A stretch of DNA of 64,000 nt from Gammaproteobacteria bacterium UBA2675 (GCA_002354805.1 DEMH01000010.1:124001-188000), one strand, 5' to 3'; shown: positions 8,869 to 18,283, counted from the first letter of the stretch. Translations and numbers: made by a program. Notes: generated from the letters alone by a model not told the origin.

Positions 8869-8896
8869 AGGATGTGTGCTTGTGCAGAAGGGCGCC

Positions 8897-8924
8897 ATTA
8901 TAACAACATTGCAACATCTGACAA
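8897..8924 (-). promoter_or_regulatory. sigma-70 promoter of tRNA-Leu
   Basis: On the minus strand TTGTCA (8924-8919) and a perfect TATAAT (8902-8897) are 16 bases apart, about 30 bases upstream of the mature tRNA 5' end at 8868. Confidence 0.6.
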
Positions 8925-8999
8925 TGGCTGTTTCGCAGCCGTCTGCGGTGCTGTCAGAGCTTGGCAAGCTTCGACGAATCGGGCAAACTTGCCGCCCTT

Positions 9000-10058
9000 A
9001 TGAAACTATCCGACTTTGATTATGACCTGCCTGAAGAGCTGATCGCTCACTACCCTGCGGCCAATCGCAGTGGCAGTCGCATGCTGTGTCTTGATCGCAG
9101 CAGCGGCGCTGTTTCCCACCACGTGTTCAGCGACATTGTGAGCATGCTGCGGGCAGAGGATCTGCTGGTATTCAACGATACCCGTGTGCTGCCGGCGCGC
9201 CTGCATGGGCAAAAGGCAACCGGCGGCAAGGTTGAAGTTCTGATTGAGCGGCTGTTGAGCGAACACGAAGCGCTGGCCCAGGTGCGCGCGAGTAAATCAC
9301 CCGGCCCCGGTATGCAGTTGATACTGGAGGCAAGTGACAGCGATGCCGGGCTGACGGTGGAAGTGCTCGGTAGACAGGGCGAGTTTTTTCATCTGCGCTT
9401 TCCTGCAGATGCACCGGCAGTTGATCTGCTGGATCGCTACGGCCATATGCCACTGCCGCCCTATATTGATCGACCTGATGAGCAGGCGGACCAGAGCCGT
9501 TATCAGACAGTTTATGGACGCAATCCGGGCGCCGTCGCGGCACCCACCGCTGGACTGCATTTTGACGACCCCCTGCTTGATGCAATCAAACAGCGTGGCG
9601 TCGACATGGCTTTTGTCACGCTGCATGTCGGTTCGGGGACGTTTCAACCGGTGCGTACCGAAAATGTGCTGGAGCATCGCATGCACAGTGAGTGGATTGA
9701 TGTGCCGGTGAGCGTCTGTGAGCAGATTGCGGCATGCCGTGCCCGCGGCGGGCGTGTCATTGCCGTTGGCACAACGTCGGTTCGCAGCCTCGAATCGGCA
9801 GCGCTGAAGGCGGGCGGCGACATCGATGTGGAGCGGACGATTAATCCCTATCAGGGCGATACGGATATCTTTATCTACCCTGGCTACCAGTTTCAGGTAG
9901 TGGACGCGATGATCACCAATTTTCATCTGCCGAAGTCGACGCTGATGATGCTGATCAGTGCCTTTGCGTCGCGTGAGAAGGTCATGGCTGCCTACGCTGA
10001 GGCAATCAGCCAGCGTTACCGCTTCTTCAGTTACGGCGATGCCATGTTCATTCGGTAG
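9000..10058 (+). CDS. queA: S-adenosylmethionine:tRNA ribosyltransferase-isomerase QueA
   Basis: QueA transfers and rearranges the ribosyl part of SAM onto 7-aminomethyl-7-deazaguanine in tRNA, giving epoxyqueuosine at wobble position 34. The 352-residue length is standard. Family motifs are plain: [14 protein letters not shown] at the start, [13 protein letters not shown] near 53, [13 protein letters not shown] near 178, and the C-terminal [21 protein letters not shown]. The ATG at 9000 matches the usual MKLSDFDY start; an upstream in-frame TTG would add 13 unlikely residues. In many relatives tgt, yajC and secDF follow; here mdh follows instead. It overlaps no neighbour and is divergent from tRNA-Leu. 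Confidence 0.95.
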   Translation: MKLSDFDYDLPEELIAHYPAANRSGSRMLCLDRSSGAVSHHVFSDIVSMLRAEDLLVFNDTRVLPARLHGQKATGGKVEVLIERLLSEHEALAQVRASKSPGPGMQLILEASDSDAGLTVEVLGRQGEFFHLRFPADAPAVDLLDRYGHMPLPPYIDRPDEQADQSRYQTVYGRNPGAVAAPTAGLHFDDPLLDAIKQRGVDMAFVTLHVGSGTFQPVRTENVLEHRMHSEWIDVPVSVCEQIAACRARGGRVIAVGTTSVRSLESAALKAGGDIDVERTINPYQGDTDIFIYPGYQFQVVDAMITNFHLPKSTLMMLISAFASREKVMAAYAEAISQRYRFFSYGDAMFIR

Positions 10059-10124
10059 TGGTATACTCTGCCCCCTCTAATCTTCAAGTAACACCTTAAA
10101 TACAGACTTTACAAGGGTTTTATC

Positions 10125-11105
10125 ATGGCTAAAGCACCCGTTCGCGTTGCTGTCACCGGGGCAGCAGGACAGATCAGTTATTCATTGTTGTTCCGTATCG
10201 CTGCAGGCGAGATGCTGGGCAAAGATCAGCCCGTCATCCTGCAGTTACTTGAGATTACACCGGCACTGGAAGCGCTGAAAGGCGTCGTCATGGAGCTGGA
10301 AGACTGCGCGTTTCCGCTGGTTCACGACATCGTTCAGACCGATGACGCCAATGTTGCATTCAAAGACGCCGATTACTGCCTGCTGGTAGGCGCACGTCCC
10401 CGCGGCCCAGGCATGGAGCGCAAAGATCTGCTCGAAGCCAACGCTGCGATTTTCTCGGCACAGGGCAAGGCCATCAATGACAATGCCAGCCGCGATGTTA
10501 AAGTGCTGGTTGTTGGTAACCCGGCCAATACCAATGCGCTGATCGCATACCGTAACGCACCAGACCTCAAACCCGGTCAGTTCACGGCCATGACTCGTCT
10601 CGACCACAACCGCGCCATCGCGCAGCTGGCCGAAAAGACAGGTAAGCACAGCACTGACGTTGATGGCATCATCATCTGGGGTAACCACTCCGCTACGCAA
10701 TACCCGGATATCAACCACGCTACAGTGGCTGGCAAAAAGGCGGCCGACCTGGTTGACCAGGACTGGCTGGTAAGCACCTTCATCCCCAATGTTCAGCAGC
10801 GCGGCGCCGCCATCATCAAGGCGCGTGGTCTGTCCTCAGCTGCATCAGCGGCCAATGCGGCCATCGAACACATGCGTGACTGGGCCCTTGGCACCAATGG
10901 CAAGGTGGTTAGCATGGGCATTCACAGCGATGGCAGCTACGGTATCGCCGAAGGCCTGATCTACTCATTCCCGGTCACCTGCGACAATGGTCAGTACACC
11001 ATCGTACAGGGTCTGGATATCAGTGATTTCAGCCGTGGCCTGATGCAAAAAACCGAGAAGGAGCTGGAAGAAGAACGCAACGGTGTTGCGCACCTGCTTC
11101 CCTGA
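10125..11105 (+). CDS. mdh: Malate dehydrogenase
   Basis: It interconverts malate and oxaloacetate with NAD in the TCA cycle, in the cytoplasm. At 326 residues it belongs to the form of MDH that resembles plant and animal cytosolic enzymes, distinct from the 312-residue E. coli type. Visible motifs are the Rossmann [11 protein letters not shown] (about 12-22), the substrate loop [24 protein letters not shown], the RLDHNRA Arg/Asp pair and the catalytic-His segment [11 protein letters not shown]. It has its own upstream region with a TATACT about 55 bases before the start, and a hairpin follows at 11116-11144, so it is probably monocistronic. Confidence 0.95.
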   Translation: MAKAPVRVAVTGAAGQISYSLLFRIAAGEMLGKDQPVILQLLEITPALEALKGVVMELEDCAFPLVHDIVQTDDANVAFKDADYCLLVGARPRGPGMERKDLLEANAAIFSAQGKAINDNASRDVKVLVVGNPANTNALIAYRNAPDLKPGQFTAMTRLDHNRAIAQLAEKTGKHSTDVDGIIIWGNHSATQYPDINHATVAGKKAADLVDQDWLVSTFIPNVQQRGAAIIKARGLSSAASAANAAIEHMRDWALGTNGKVVSMGIHSDGSYGIAEGLIYSFPVTCDNGQYTIVQGLDISDFSRGLMQKTEKELEEERNGVAHLLP

Positions 11106-11115
11106 TTCCGGGCTG

Positions 11116-11144
11116 GCGGCGGTGACTGTATGAGTCATCGCCGC
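11116..11144. terminator. Hairpin after mdh
   Basis: GCGGCGGTGACT (11116-11127) pairs with 11133-11144 over 12 positions with one G-U, around the five-base loop GTATG. No long T-tract follows (ATTCTC), so termination is likely partial. It lies between mdh and the histidine-kinase gene. Confidence 0.45.
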
Positions 11145-11161
11145 ATTCTCGAGTCCGCAAC

Positions 11162-12229
11162 ATGAACATCCGCATTAACTGGCGTCGTGAACTGCGTTTC
11201 TGGTCCTTTCAGTTGTTGGGCTGGATGACGTGGATCGTGATGCTGGTGCTGCGCGACCTCACATTTGTTCCTCGCGAATACATTCTTGAGCGCGTCAATG
11301 TTTTTGTCGTTGATGCCCTGATAGGCATGGCGTTGACCACGGCGCTGCGTTATCTGTACCGAAGTGTTTGGGATCGGCCGGTGTATGTCCGTTTTCTGGC
11401 GGTGATGCTTGGCTGCTGGCTGGCCTCGCAGGCCTGGCGACCCATCAAGGTGCTGATTACCGATTCCGATTTTGGCGCCAGTGTGGATCTGACCGGTTAT
11501 GGCTGGAACACGTTCAGCAACTGGCTGCCGATATCCATGTCACTGCTGCTGTTGTGGAGCATGCTGTACTTCATGATGAAGTATTATCAGCTGTTCCATT
11601 ACGAGCGCGAAAAAAGTCTGCGCTCAGAGTCTCTGGCGCACGAAGCACAGCTGCGCATGCTGCGCTATCAGCTCAATCCACACTTTCTGTTTAATACACT
11701 CAATGCCATCTCGACGCTGATTCTGGTGCAGTCGACCGACCAGGCCAATGCGATGGTGACCCGTCTCAGCAAGTTCCTGCGTTACTCACTGGAGCACGAC
11801 CCGCTGGACAAAGTCACGCTTGAGCATGAGCTGGCCAGCGTCAACCTGTATCTGGATATAGAAAAGGTCCGTTTTGAAGAACGCCTGCGGGTTGAATATG
11901 ATCTGGCCGCTAGCGTCCGTCAGGCACTGGTACCCAGCATGCTGCTGCAGCCGATGGTCGAAAACTCCATCAAATACGCCATTGCACGTCACGAAAATGG
12001 CGGTACCATCTGGATCAGCGCGTCGCCGTGTGATCGCAATAAGCTGTGTATTACGGTTGCCGACGATGGCCCCGGTGCCGTGGGCGATCCGACGTCCATT
12101 GGGGTAGGATTAAAAAATATCCGTGACAGATTGCAGGAGATTTACGGTGACGAGCACCAGTTTCTGTTCTCTCCACAGGATCCAAAAGGATTTAAGGTAA
12201 CGGTAGTGATTCCCTATGAAACCAGATAA
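11162..12229 (+). CDS. LytS/YehU-type sensor histidine kinase
   Basis: The 355-residue kinase has four or more N-terminal membrane helices (roughly 14-30, 45-65, 76-91, 120-140). The His-kinase domain of the LytS family follows: the phosphoacceptor His is H174 in NPHFLFNTLNAI, the N box is N268 in MVENSIKYA, and the G boxes are DDGPG (301-305) and GVGLKNI (314-320). There is no periplasmic sensor domain or GAF domain, so the signal is probably sensed within the membrane. The 3' end overlaps the response-regulator gene by 14 bases. Such pairs control cell-wall, carbon or peptide responses; nothing here tells which. Confidence 0.9.
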   Translation: MNIRINWRRELRFWSFQLLGWMTWIVMLVLRDLTFVPREYILERVNVFVVDALIGMALTTALRYLYRSVWDRPVYVRFLAVMLGCWLASQAWRPIKVLITDSDFGASVDLTGYGWNTFSNWLPISMSLLLLWSMLYFMMKYYQLFHYEREKSLRSESLAHEAQLRMLRYQLNPHFLFNTLNAISTLILVQSTDQANAMVTRLSKFLRYSLEHDPLDKVTLEHELASVNLYLDIEKVRFEERLRVEYDLAASVRQALVPSMLLQPMVENSIKYAIARHENGGTIWISASPCDRNKLCITVADDGPGAVGDPTSIGVGLKNIRDRLQEIYGDEHQFLFSPQDPKGFKVTVVIPYETR

Positions 12230-13037
12230 TTCCAAACAGTTGATACGTGCCCTGGTTGTTGATGATGAGGCTCTGGCCAGGCAGGGTCTGGAACTGCGTC
12301 TTGCCGACATCGACGGAGTCGAAGTCGTTGGCAGTTGTCAGAATGGTCGCGAAGCACTGGAGATGATCGCCGAAAAGGAACCCGATCTGATGTTTCTGGA
12401 TATTCAGATGCCGGGTATGACGGGTTTAGACGTGGTTGAGCAGCTTCAGCAGGATAATATGCCGCTGATTGTGTTTGTGACGGCCTATGACGAATACGCA
12501 GTGAATGCCTTTGATATTCACGCGGTCGATTATCTGTTAAAACCCATCGAAGTCGAGCGTTTGCAGCAGGCTGTCAACAAAGTACGGGAGCGCCTGGATC
12601 ATGGGCGCGACGATCAGGAGAAACGCCAGCTTCTGGATATTGTTATCAGTCTGACGGGCAAGTCGGAACAGGCCATCGTTGAGCTGATGAGCAGCGGCAA
12701 TCCGATGATGCGTTATGGCGAAAAACTGGCAATCAAGGACGGTTCATCCACGACCTTTGTGCCGGTGCGCGATATCGACTGGATTGATGCTGCCGGCGAT
12801 TACATGTGTGTACATGTGAAAGGCGATACGCTGATCATGCGCACGACCATGAAAGAACTTGAATCACAACTCGACCCAGGCATATTTCAACGTGTTCACC
12901 GCTCCACGATCGTCAATCTTGATCGGGTAGAGAAAGTGTCCTCACATATCAATGGCGAGTTCCATCTGACCCTGAGCTGCGGTACCTCGCTGAAAATGAG
13001 CCGCAGCTACAAAGACAAGGTCAAACACTTCTTTTGA
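12216..13037 (+). CDS. LytTR-type response regulator
   Basis: The 273-residue regulator begins with a receiver domain: acidic pair D16/D17, phosphoacceptor D62 in FLDIQMPG, T89 and K109 in LLKP. A linker and a C-terminal LytTR DNA-binding domain follow (about 170-273), with the typical DIDWIDAAGDYMCVH strand pair and FQRVHRSTIVNLDRV. LytTR domains bind pairs of direct repeats upstream of targets, often including their own or neighbouring transport genes. It overlaps the kinase gene, so the two form one operon. The gene ends just before the convergent Lrp-family regulator; no separate target is apparent alongside. Confidence 0.92.
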   Translation: MKPDNSKQLIRALVVDDEALARQGLELRLADIDGVEVVGSCQNGREALEMIAEKEPDLMFLDIQMPGMTGLDVVEQLQQDNMPLIVFVTAYDEYAVNAFDIHAVDYLLKPIEVERLQQAVNKVRERLDHGRDDQEKRQLLDIVISLTGKSEQAIVELMSSGNPMMRYGEKLAIKDGSSTTFVPVRDIDWIDAAGDYMCVHVKGDTLIMRTTMKELESQLDPGIFQRVHRSTIVNLDRVEKVSSHINGEFHLTLSCGTSLKMSRSYKDKVKHFF

Positions 13038-13063
13038 TGCCAGTCTGAGCTGATTTGCGCCTG

Positions 13064-13540
13064 TCATCCTTTCAGATGTGTCAGGGGCAGGGCCGTGGTA
13101 TCAAGTACTTTGCGCATGATGAAGCTGGAGTGGACATCGGCAACTCCCTCAATACGGGTCAGGGTGTTGAGCAGGAACTCCTGATAATAGTCCATATCCG
13201 GCACCACCACTTTTAACTGATAATCTGCCGATTGTCCGGTGATCAGCAGGCATTCGATGACTTCAGGGTGTTTCAGGATCTCGGACTCGAATCGCTCAAA
13301 GCGATCCGGTGTGTGGCGATCCATGCTTACCTGCACCAGCGCGCTGAGTTTAAGGCCAAGGGCAGAGGCGCTGAGGATGGTGGACTGACGTTCTATCAGG
13401 CCCTCATCCTGCATCCGTTTAACACGGCGTGCGCAAGGGGTTGCCGACAGGCCAACACGCTCTGCCAGTTCCAGATTGGTAATGGCGCCGTCTCGCTGCA
13501 GTTCCTGAAGAATTCGTCGATCCAGCTTGTCTAAATCCAT
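13064..13540 (-). CDS. Lrp/AsnC-family transcriptional regulator
   Basis: Starting at the ATG at 13540 gives 158 residues, the standard family length, beginning MDLDKLDRRILQELQ; an upstream extension would add 35 residues that look unlike the family. The N-terminal helix-turn-helix (about 20-45, NLELAERVGLSATPCARRVKRM) is followed by the alpha/beta RAM ligand domain that binds amino acids and forms octamers. The gene is divergent from leuA across a 377-base region with an inverted repeat close to its own start, so control of leuA and of itself is plausible but not shown. Its sequence is not close enough to E. coli Lrp for that name. Confidence 0.88.
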   Translation of the reverse strand: MDLDKLDRRILQELQRDGAITNLELAERVGLSATPCARRVKRMQDEGLIERQSTILSASALGLKLSALVQVSMDRHTPDRFERFESEILKHPEVIECLLITGQSADYQLKVVVPDMDYYQEFLLNTLTRIEGVADVHSSFIMRKVLDTTALPLTHLKG

Positions 13541-13568
13541 GGTATTTCGCTTTACGTGGTGAATATAT

Positions 13569-13590
13569 CCACAATAAAGCATAATTGTGG
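13569..13590. promoter_or_regulatory. Inverted repeat, candidate Lrp-type operator
   Basis: CCACAAT, eight AT-rich bases, then ATTGTGG: a perfect 7-bp inverted repeat centred about 40 bases before the regulator's start codon. Lrp/AsnC proteins bind AT-rich imperfect palindromes and usually repress themselves; binding here is inferred from position. Confidence 0.4.
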
Positions 13591-13790
13591 TTATAAAGTC
13601 CAATAATATCGAAATATGGCGTAAATTAGTGGTGGAATCACTCAAGGCATCCGACTATTCTATGCAACATCCGGCCGAACATGATTCGGAGTCCAACCCA
13701 GACAGAATGATCCTTCTGTCGGGTGCCAGGCCAGATGGGCAGTGATGGAGTCGAAGCTTAAACAGAGCGCCGCTCAGCCACACTGACATC

Positions 13791-13809
13791 CTGACGCCAC
13801 CAGCGTCAG
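13791..13809 (+). promoter_or_regulatory. Hairpin in the leuA leader
   Basis: CTGACGC and GCGTCAG pair perfectly around CACCA, 109 bases before the leuA start. No T-tract follows and no leucine-rich leader peptide precedes it, so classic attenuation is not supported. Confidence 0.25.
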
Positions 13810-13917
13810 TTCGCCTGCCGGAACAGGGCACGGACCCAGTAAGATGGATTTCACACTGGTAGCAACAGCAACGGGCAATCGCGTCAAGCGTTAGAAGAAA
13901 GCAACTGGAGTCACCGC

Positions 13918-15603
13918 ATGTCGGAACACAATCGATTCGATCATCGTAAATACCCTGCATTCACACCTGTGGGTCTTAAGGACCGTACCTGGCCGGATCA
14001 GGTGATCACAACTGCGCCTCGCTGGTGCAGCGTGGATCTGCGCGATGGCAATCAGGCCCTGATTGAGCCAATGTCAGTAGCGCAGAAAAAACAGATGTTC
14101 GACCTGTTGCTGGAGATAGGATTCAAGGAAATTGAAGTAGGATTTCCGTCAGCGTCACAGCCCGACTTCGATTTCGTTCGTCATCTGATCGAAGAAGACC
14201 GCATTCCCGATGATGTGACGGTGCAGGTGCTGACCCAGGCTCGGCCTGAACTGATCGCGCGTACCTATGAGGCATTAAAAGGTGTCAAGCGTGCGATTGT
14301 CCATGTTTATAACTCGACCTCGGTAGTACAGCGTCAGAAAGTATTCAAAACCGACAAGCAGGGCATTATTGATATCGCAGTCCGCGGGGCCAGCGAAGTT
14401 AAACGTCACGCGGCTCTTAATCCAGAAACCGAGTGGGTATTTCAATACTCGCCCGAAAGTTTTACCGGTACCGAGGTCGACTTCGCAGTGGATGTCTGTA
14501 ATGCCGTCATTGATGTGTGGCAACCGACCCCCGACTCACCCTGTATCATCAATCTGCCGGCCACTGTTGAAATGGCAACGCCCAATGTGTTCGCCGATCA
14601 GATTGAGCTGTTCTGCCGCAAGGTTGACCGGCGCGACTCGGTCATTGTCAGTCTGCACACCCACAATGACCGTGGTTGTGCAGTCGCCGCTGCCGAGCTC
14701 GGCGTAATGGCAGGGGCAGATCGTATTGAAGGTACCTTGCTGGGCAACGGCGAGCGCACCGGCAATATGGATATCATCACCATGGCGATGAATCTGTACA
14801 GCCAGGGTGTCGACCCGCGTCTGGATTTCAGCGACATGGACAAGATCTGCACCGTCAGCAAAGCCTGTACACAGATCGATGTGCACCCGCGCCAACCCTA
14901 TGCTGGAGATCTGGTGTTCACGGCATTCTCAGGCAGCCATCAGGATGCCATCAAGAAATGTCTCGACCTGTATAAAGAAGGCGAAACCTGGGAGATTGCC
15001 TACCTGCCGATAGACCCGCGGGATCTCGGTCGTACCTACCAGGATGTGATTCGGGTCAACAGTCAGTCAGGCAAGGGCGGCGTCGCTTACGTGCTGCAGA
15101 GCAAGTTTGGTTTCAACCTGCCGCGCTGGCTGCAGATTGATTTCAGCCGGGTGGTCCAGAAGGAGGCGGAAACATCCGGCCAGGAGATTGCGCCGGACAA
15201 GATCTGGACCTTGTTCAAGGACACCTACCTGAGCAGTCATCAGGATGTACAGCTGCAAAATTTTAAATTTGAAAAAGTGGGCGATCGTGAACGCTTTAAG
15301 GCGGTACTGAACTGCTTTGACAAGGAGCTGGATATTGAAGGTGAAGGCGACGGTGTTGTTGATGCATTCGTTGAAGCCATCAAAAAAGCCACCGACATTG
15401 ATTTCGAAATCATGGAATACGGTGAGCACGCTCTGGGTCAGGGTGCTGATGCTGAGGCGGTTACCTACATTCAATTGAAGAATGGTCTGGAGCGTTACAC
15501 TGGTGTGGCCATCAGTCGGGACATTGTCAGCTCCTCGCTCAATGCGCTGCTGCGTGCTGCCGGTCAACTGATTGACGAAGCGCGGCAACGCAACGCTGCC
15601 TGA
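13918..15603 (+). CDS. leuA: 2-isopropylmalate synthase
   Basis: It condenses acetyl-CoA with 2-oxoisovalerate in the first committed step of leucine synthesis. The 561-residue protein is of the long LeuA type found in Pseudomonas and Corynebacterium. It has an HMGL-like TIM barrel with catalytic R42-D43 (LRDGNQAL), metal ligands H247 and H249 (HTHND), the GNGERTGN loop, and a C-terminal regulatory domain (about 430-561) that normally binds leucine for feedback inhibition. The ATG follows GGAG. It stands alone, divergent from an Lrp/AsnC-type regulator, which makes amino-acid-responsive control likely. A GC-rich hairpin pair after the stop should end transcription. leuB, leuC and leuD are not in the window. 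Confidence 0.95.
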   Translation: MSEHNRFDHRKYPAFTPVGLKDRTWPDQVITTAPRWCSVDLRDGNQALIEPMSVAQKKQMFDLLLEIGFKEIEVGFPSASQPDFDFVRHLIEEDRIPDDVTVQVLTQARPELIARTYEALKGVKRAIVHVYNSTSVVQRQKVFKTDKQGIIDIAVRGASEVKRHAALNPETEWVFQYSPESFTGTEVDFAVDVCNAVIDVWQPTPDSPCIINLPATVEMATPNVFADQIELFCRKVDRRDSVIVSLHTHNDRGCAVAAAELGVMAGADRIEGTLLGNGERTGNMDIITMAMNLYSQGVDPRLDFSDMDKICTVSKACTQIDVHPRQPYAGDLVFTAFSGSHQDAIKKCLDLYKEGETWEIAYLPIDPRDLGRTYQDVIRVNSQSGKGGVAYVLQSKFGFNLPRWLQIDFSRVVQKEAETSGQEIAPDKIWTLFKDTYLSSHQDVQLQNFKFEKVGDRERFKAVLNCFDKELDIEGEGDGVVDAFVEAIKKATDIDFEIMEYGEHALGQGADAEAVTYIQLKNGLERYTGVAISRDIVSSSLNALLRAAGQLIDEARQRNAA

Positions 15604-15610
15604 AATTTAC

Positions 15611-15672
15611 CGGGCTCTTTGCCCGTTTAAACAGACGCCCGTGGTGCTATTCGTTGCCGCGGGCGTTTCTGT
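15611..15672 (+). terminator. leuA terminator region, two hairpins
   Basis: CGGGC-TCTTT-GCCCG (15611-15625) is followed by TTT. A second stem, ACGCCCG (15635-15641) with CGGGCGT (15660-15666), is followed by TTCTGT; flanking ACAGA/TCTGT extends it with a bulge. It lies directly after the leuA stop. Confidence 0.5.
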
Positions 15673-15801
15673 ATGTACACAGCCTTGCGATTCAGTCCGG
15701 CAGGGCATCATCACTGTTCATTGCATGCCAGTTCGTAGCATACTTCTCTCCGGCACAAGCCAAACTTTTTCTTCCTCCACTGCGACCAATCCAGCAGGCA
15801 C

Positions 15802-16377
15802 ATGAAACAGACAATCCAAGACACTAGTGATGAGGTTCTCATTGCTGCCGCGCTGGACGGCTCGCTGACAGCCTGGAATGCACTGGTTCGCCGCCATGAA
15901 AGGCAGGTGTACAACTTCAGTTTGCGGTTTACCGGCAATCCGGACGACGCCAGTGATCTGATGCAGGAAGTGTTTCTGGGTCTGTATCGCAACCTGGAGA
16001 ACTTTCGCGGCCAGTCACAACTGACTACCTGGCTGTTTCGCATAGGCCACAACAAGGCGGTTGATATGGCCAGGCGGCGGCAGGCTGGACCTGTTGTGAC
16101 GACGCTGGATGATGAGGTGCATGCCGAAGTGCCTCAGGCAGATGATGAAGCTGAGCTTCCGGATCGTCACTTGCAGGAGCAACAGAGTAACGCTCGCATC
16201 CAGCGTGTGTTGCAGCAACTGCCAGTTGAACAGCGCCTGGTTGTGGAGCTGAAAATTTTTCAGGAACTGACGTTTGATGATATTGCCGAGATTGAGTCTA
16301 TTTCTGCCAACACGGCAAAAACGCGCTTCTACGCGGCCTTGAAGAAACTGAAATCCTTACTGGAGAGCACGCCATGA
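15802..16377 (+). CDS. ECF (extracytoplasmic function) RNA polymerase sigma factor
   Basis: The 191-residue protein has the two domains of sigma-70 group 4. Sigma region 2 spans about 15-85, with DLMQEVFLGLYRNLENFRG for core binding and -10 recognition. Region 4 spans about 130-185, with the helix-turn-helix ELTFDDIAEIESISANTAKTR that reads the -35. The acidic linker is typical. It overlaps the downstream anti-sigma gene by four bases (ATGA), and a third periplasmic protein overlaps that gene by one base, so all three are one operon. The inducing signal is unknown. No clear self-recognised promoter was identified upstream. Confidence 0.9.
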   Translation: MKQTIQDTSDEVLIAAALDGSLTAWNALVRRHERQVYNFSLRFTGNPDDASDLMQEVFLGLYRNLENFRGQSQLTTWLFRIGHNKAVDMARRRQAGPVVTTLDDEVHAEVPQADDEAELPDRHLQEQQSNARIQRVLQQLPVEQRLVVELKIFQELTFDDIAEIESISANTAKTRFYAALKKLKSLLESTP

Positions 16378-17057
16378 GCTGTGATCAGACCCCCCATTTA
16401 ATCGCCGACTATTTCGACGATCATGCGGATGCGGCACGCCGGCAGCAAATTGACCAGCATTTGCTGGGCTGCGCTGACTGTCAGCAGGCGGTTCACGAGC
16501 TGTCACCGGCGGCAGTCATGCTTGCGCAATGGCGCGATGAGCCAGTGCCGCAGTGGAAACCTGCCAGGATCATGCAGCAGGATAAAGGTATGGCGTCGTC
16601 GCCGAATAGTCGGCATGACGAGGGCGGTCAACGACCGGCCGCTGAATCTGCCGGCCGGGCGCGCTGGTTGCAGTGGGGGCCACTGGCGGCGTCGCTGGTC
16701 ATGGCCGTCGCGGTCGTGTTCCAGGTGCAGATCAACGTAAATGACCAGGGCTGGCAGCTGAGTTTTGCGGGCAGAGATGGCGCAACGATGCAGACTCAGT
16801 CTCTCGACAACTATCTGGCCGATTTTGCCGAGCAGCAACAGCTCGCCAATCAGCAGATGGTAGAACAGGCCCTGGCGCAGTTCGGCGAAACCAGTGCCGA
16901 CAGTCTGGTTCAGCTTGTGCAGTACATCGAACAACAGCGCGAGCAGGACATGCGCCAGATGGAGGCAGGATTCAGGCAGCTATTGAACCGCAATTACCAG
17001 ACAGTCAATTCCGTGCAGCAGCTGGCATCGTTTGTTCAGTATCAGGAGGCTCAGTAA
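16374..17057 (+). CDS. Membrane anti-sigma factor with zinc finger
   Basis: The 227-residue protein begins with an anti-sigma zinc-binding domain carrying the H-x3-C-x2-C signature (HLLGCADC, about 29-36), which clamps ECF sigma factors in the cytoplasm. A hydrophobic span follows near 97-115. The C-terminal half is periplasmic and unusually Gln/Glu-rich, with predicted helices (LADFAEQQQLANQQMVEQALAQ region). It should hold the upstream sigma factor at the inner membrane until a periplasmic signal triggers release. Its coiled-coil-like C-terminus may interact with the third, similarly Gln-rich product of the operon. Start and stop overlap both neighbours. Confidence 0.85.
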   Translation: MSCDQTPHLIADYFDDHADAARRQQIDQHLLGCADCQQAVHELSPAAVMLAQWRDEPVPQWKPARIMQQDKGMASSPNSRHDEGGQRPAAESAGRARWLQWGPLAASLVMAVAVVFQVQINVNDQGWQLSFAGRDGATMQTQSLDNYLADFAEQQQLANQQMVEQALAQFGETSADSLVQLVQYIEQQREQDMRQMEAGFRQLLNRNYQTVNSVQQLASFVQYQEAQ

Positions 17058-18124
17058 TGGAACCTATCTTGCGACGGCCTTTGACATCGGTGGCCCTGCT
17101 GGCGGCGCTGACTCTGACTGCTGGCAGCATCGCGGCACAAAACTCTCAGGATGTCGCAGCTGGTCATGACATGCGTCGCCCGGTTGACGTGTTCAGTGGT
17201 GTGCTTCGCGAAAGTCTCGACCTGAACCAGCGTCAGGGAATCTTCAGCCCCCGCAATGGTGATGTCACCGGGCGATATCTGCAGGGGCAGGGCGTAGTGT
17301 TGCAGGTGACCACGCCATTGCAGCGCGGTGGTTGGCCCGAGGCATCCATGGACACGCTCAGTCAGTCGCTTAGCGAGCTGGGTGAACAGCTGGGTGTCAT
17401 GCTGGAGCGCGGCGTTGTCGAGCGTCCCGACTTCGAGGCAGTGCGTGATGCCATGGCGCTCAGCCTGCGCACCGACGAGGTGGCACAGTTCTATCGGGAG
17501 CGTTTGCAGGCATTGTCGTCATTCGAGCTTGAGCCTGCCATTCAGCGCTCTCTGTCGGAGGCGGCAACCGTGGTGCAACAACTGCAGCAGGCTGAGCTGC
17601 TGGATGCTGATGCGGTTCGGGCAATTGCCAGTGAGCTTTCGTCCCTGCGGGCAGAGCTGAACACCCAGCTGGACCGGGCCATGCAACTGCGCGACGCAGT
17701 GCGCGAAGAGGCAGTGCAGGCGCAGGCGCTGCCAGATGACGCCACGCTGGAGCGCTGGCAGTCCATGCGTGAAGAAATTGAACAGCAGATGCTGGCGCTG
17801 GCTGAACGGTCACAACAGCAGATGGCCGAGTTGCGACAGCGACAGCAGGCACTGCGTGATCAGCAGCAGCAACAGTGGCAGCGCGATCTGGCTGCATTCG
17901 AGCAGCGACTGTTTGGCACTGTGTGCGATTATGCTGCTGGCCTCAGGCAGCTGCCGTCCGGTGAACACCTCAGCCTGGTTCTGGTTGGCACGGGGCAGCA
18001 GTTGGATAGTGGTGAGCGGCTGGATCGTATCCATGTCATCGATCAGCAGGACCTGCAGCGATGCCAGCAGGGCGAGTTGACCGGTGAAGCTCTGGCGCAG
18101 CGGGCATTGACCTACGACTATTGA
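17057..18124 (+). CDS. Periplasmic coiled-coil protein of an ECF sigma operon, function unknown
   Basis: I do not recognise a family. The 355-residue product starts with a signal peptide (about 1-27, ending SIAAQ), so it should be periplasmic. The middle (about 180-280) is a long Gln/Arg/Glu-rich helical region with heptad-like spacing, probably a coiled coil. A small alpha/beta segment follows from about 290 (EHLSLVLVGTGQQL). The ATG overlaps the stop of the anti-sigma gene by one base, so expression is coupled. It may be the signal sensor, or a target that feeds back on the anti-sigma factor; both are inference from position and shared composition. No enzyme motif is seen. Confidence 0.6.
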   Translation: MEPILRRPLTSVALLAALTLTAGSIAAQNSQDVAAGHDMRRPVDVFSGVLRESLDLNQRQGIFSPRNGDVTGRYLQGQGVVLQVTTPLQRGGWPEASMDTLSQSLSELGEQLGVMLERGVVERPDFEAVRDAMALSLRTDEVAQFYRERLQALSSFELEPAIQRSLSEAATVVQQLQQAELLDADAVRAIASELSSLRAELNTQLDRAMQLRDAVREEAVQAQALPDDATLERWQSMREEIEQQMLALAERSQQQMAELRQRQQALRDQQQQQWQRDLAAFEQRLFGTVCDYAAGLRQLPSGEHLSLVLVGTGQQLDSGERLDRIHVIDQQDLQRCQQGELTGEALAQRALTYDY

Positions 18125-18283
18125 CGCAGAAGTACTCGATGAATTGAGCTCAGGCGCTGTTAGCCGCCAGAGTAATCTTATAGAATGGAATCACGCAGCG
18201 TTTTCTCGCTGACGCAATAACAATAAGCCCTGATGCAAGGAGTCCACCACAGCATGGGGGCGCTGCACAACAAGGAGAATAAA

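Larger units (their letters stand above)
13541..13917. other. Divergent lrp-leuA intergenic region
   Basis: This 377-base region is AT-rich next to the Lrp-type gene and GC-richer toward leuA. It holds a perfect CCACAAT/ATTGTGG inverted repeat (13569-13590) and a perfect 7-bp hairpin (13791-13809). No convincing leader peptide, T-box or other gene was seen. Confidence 0.6.

Noticed and set aside
13707..13745. Short leader peptide for leuA attenuation
   Set aside because: The 12-residue frame has only two leucines, no clear ribosome-binding site and no terminator/antiterminator pair after it.
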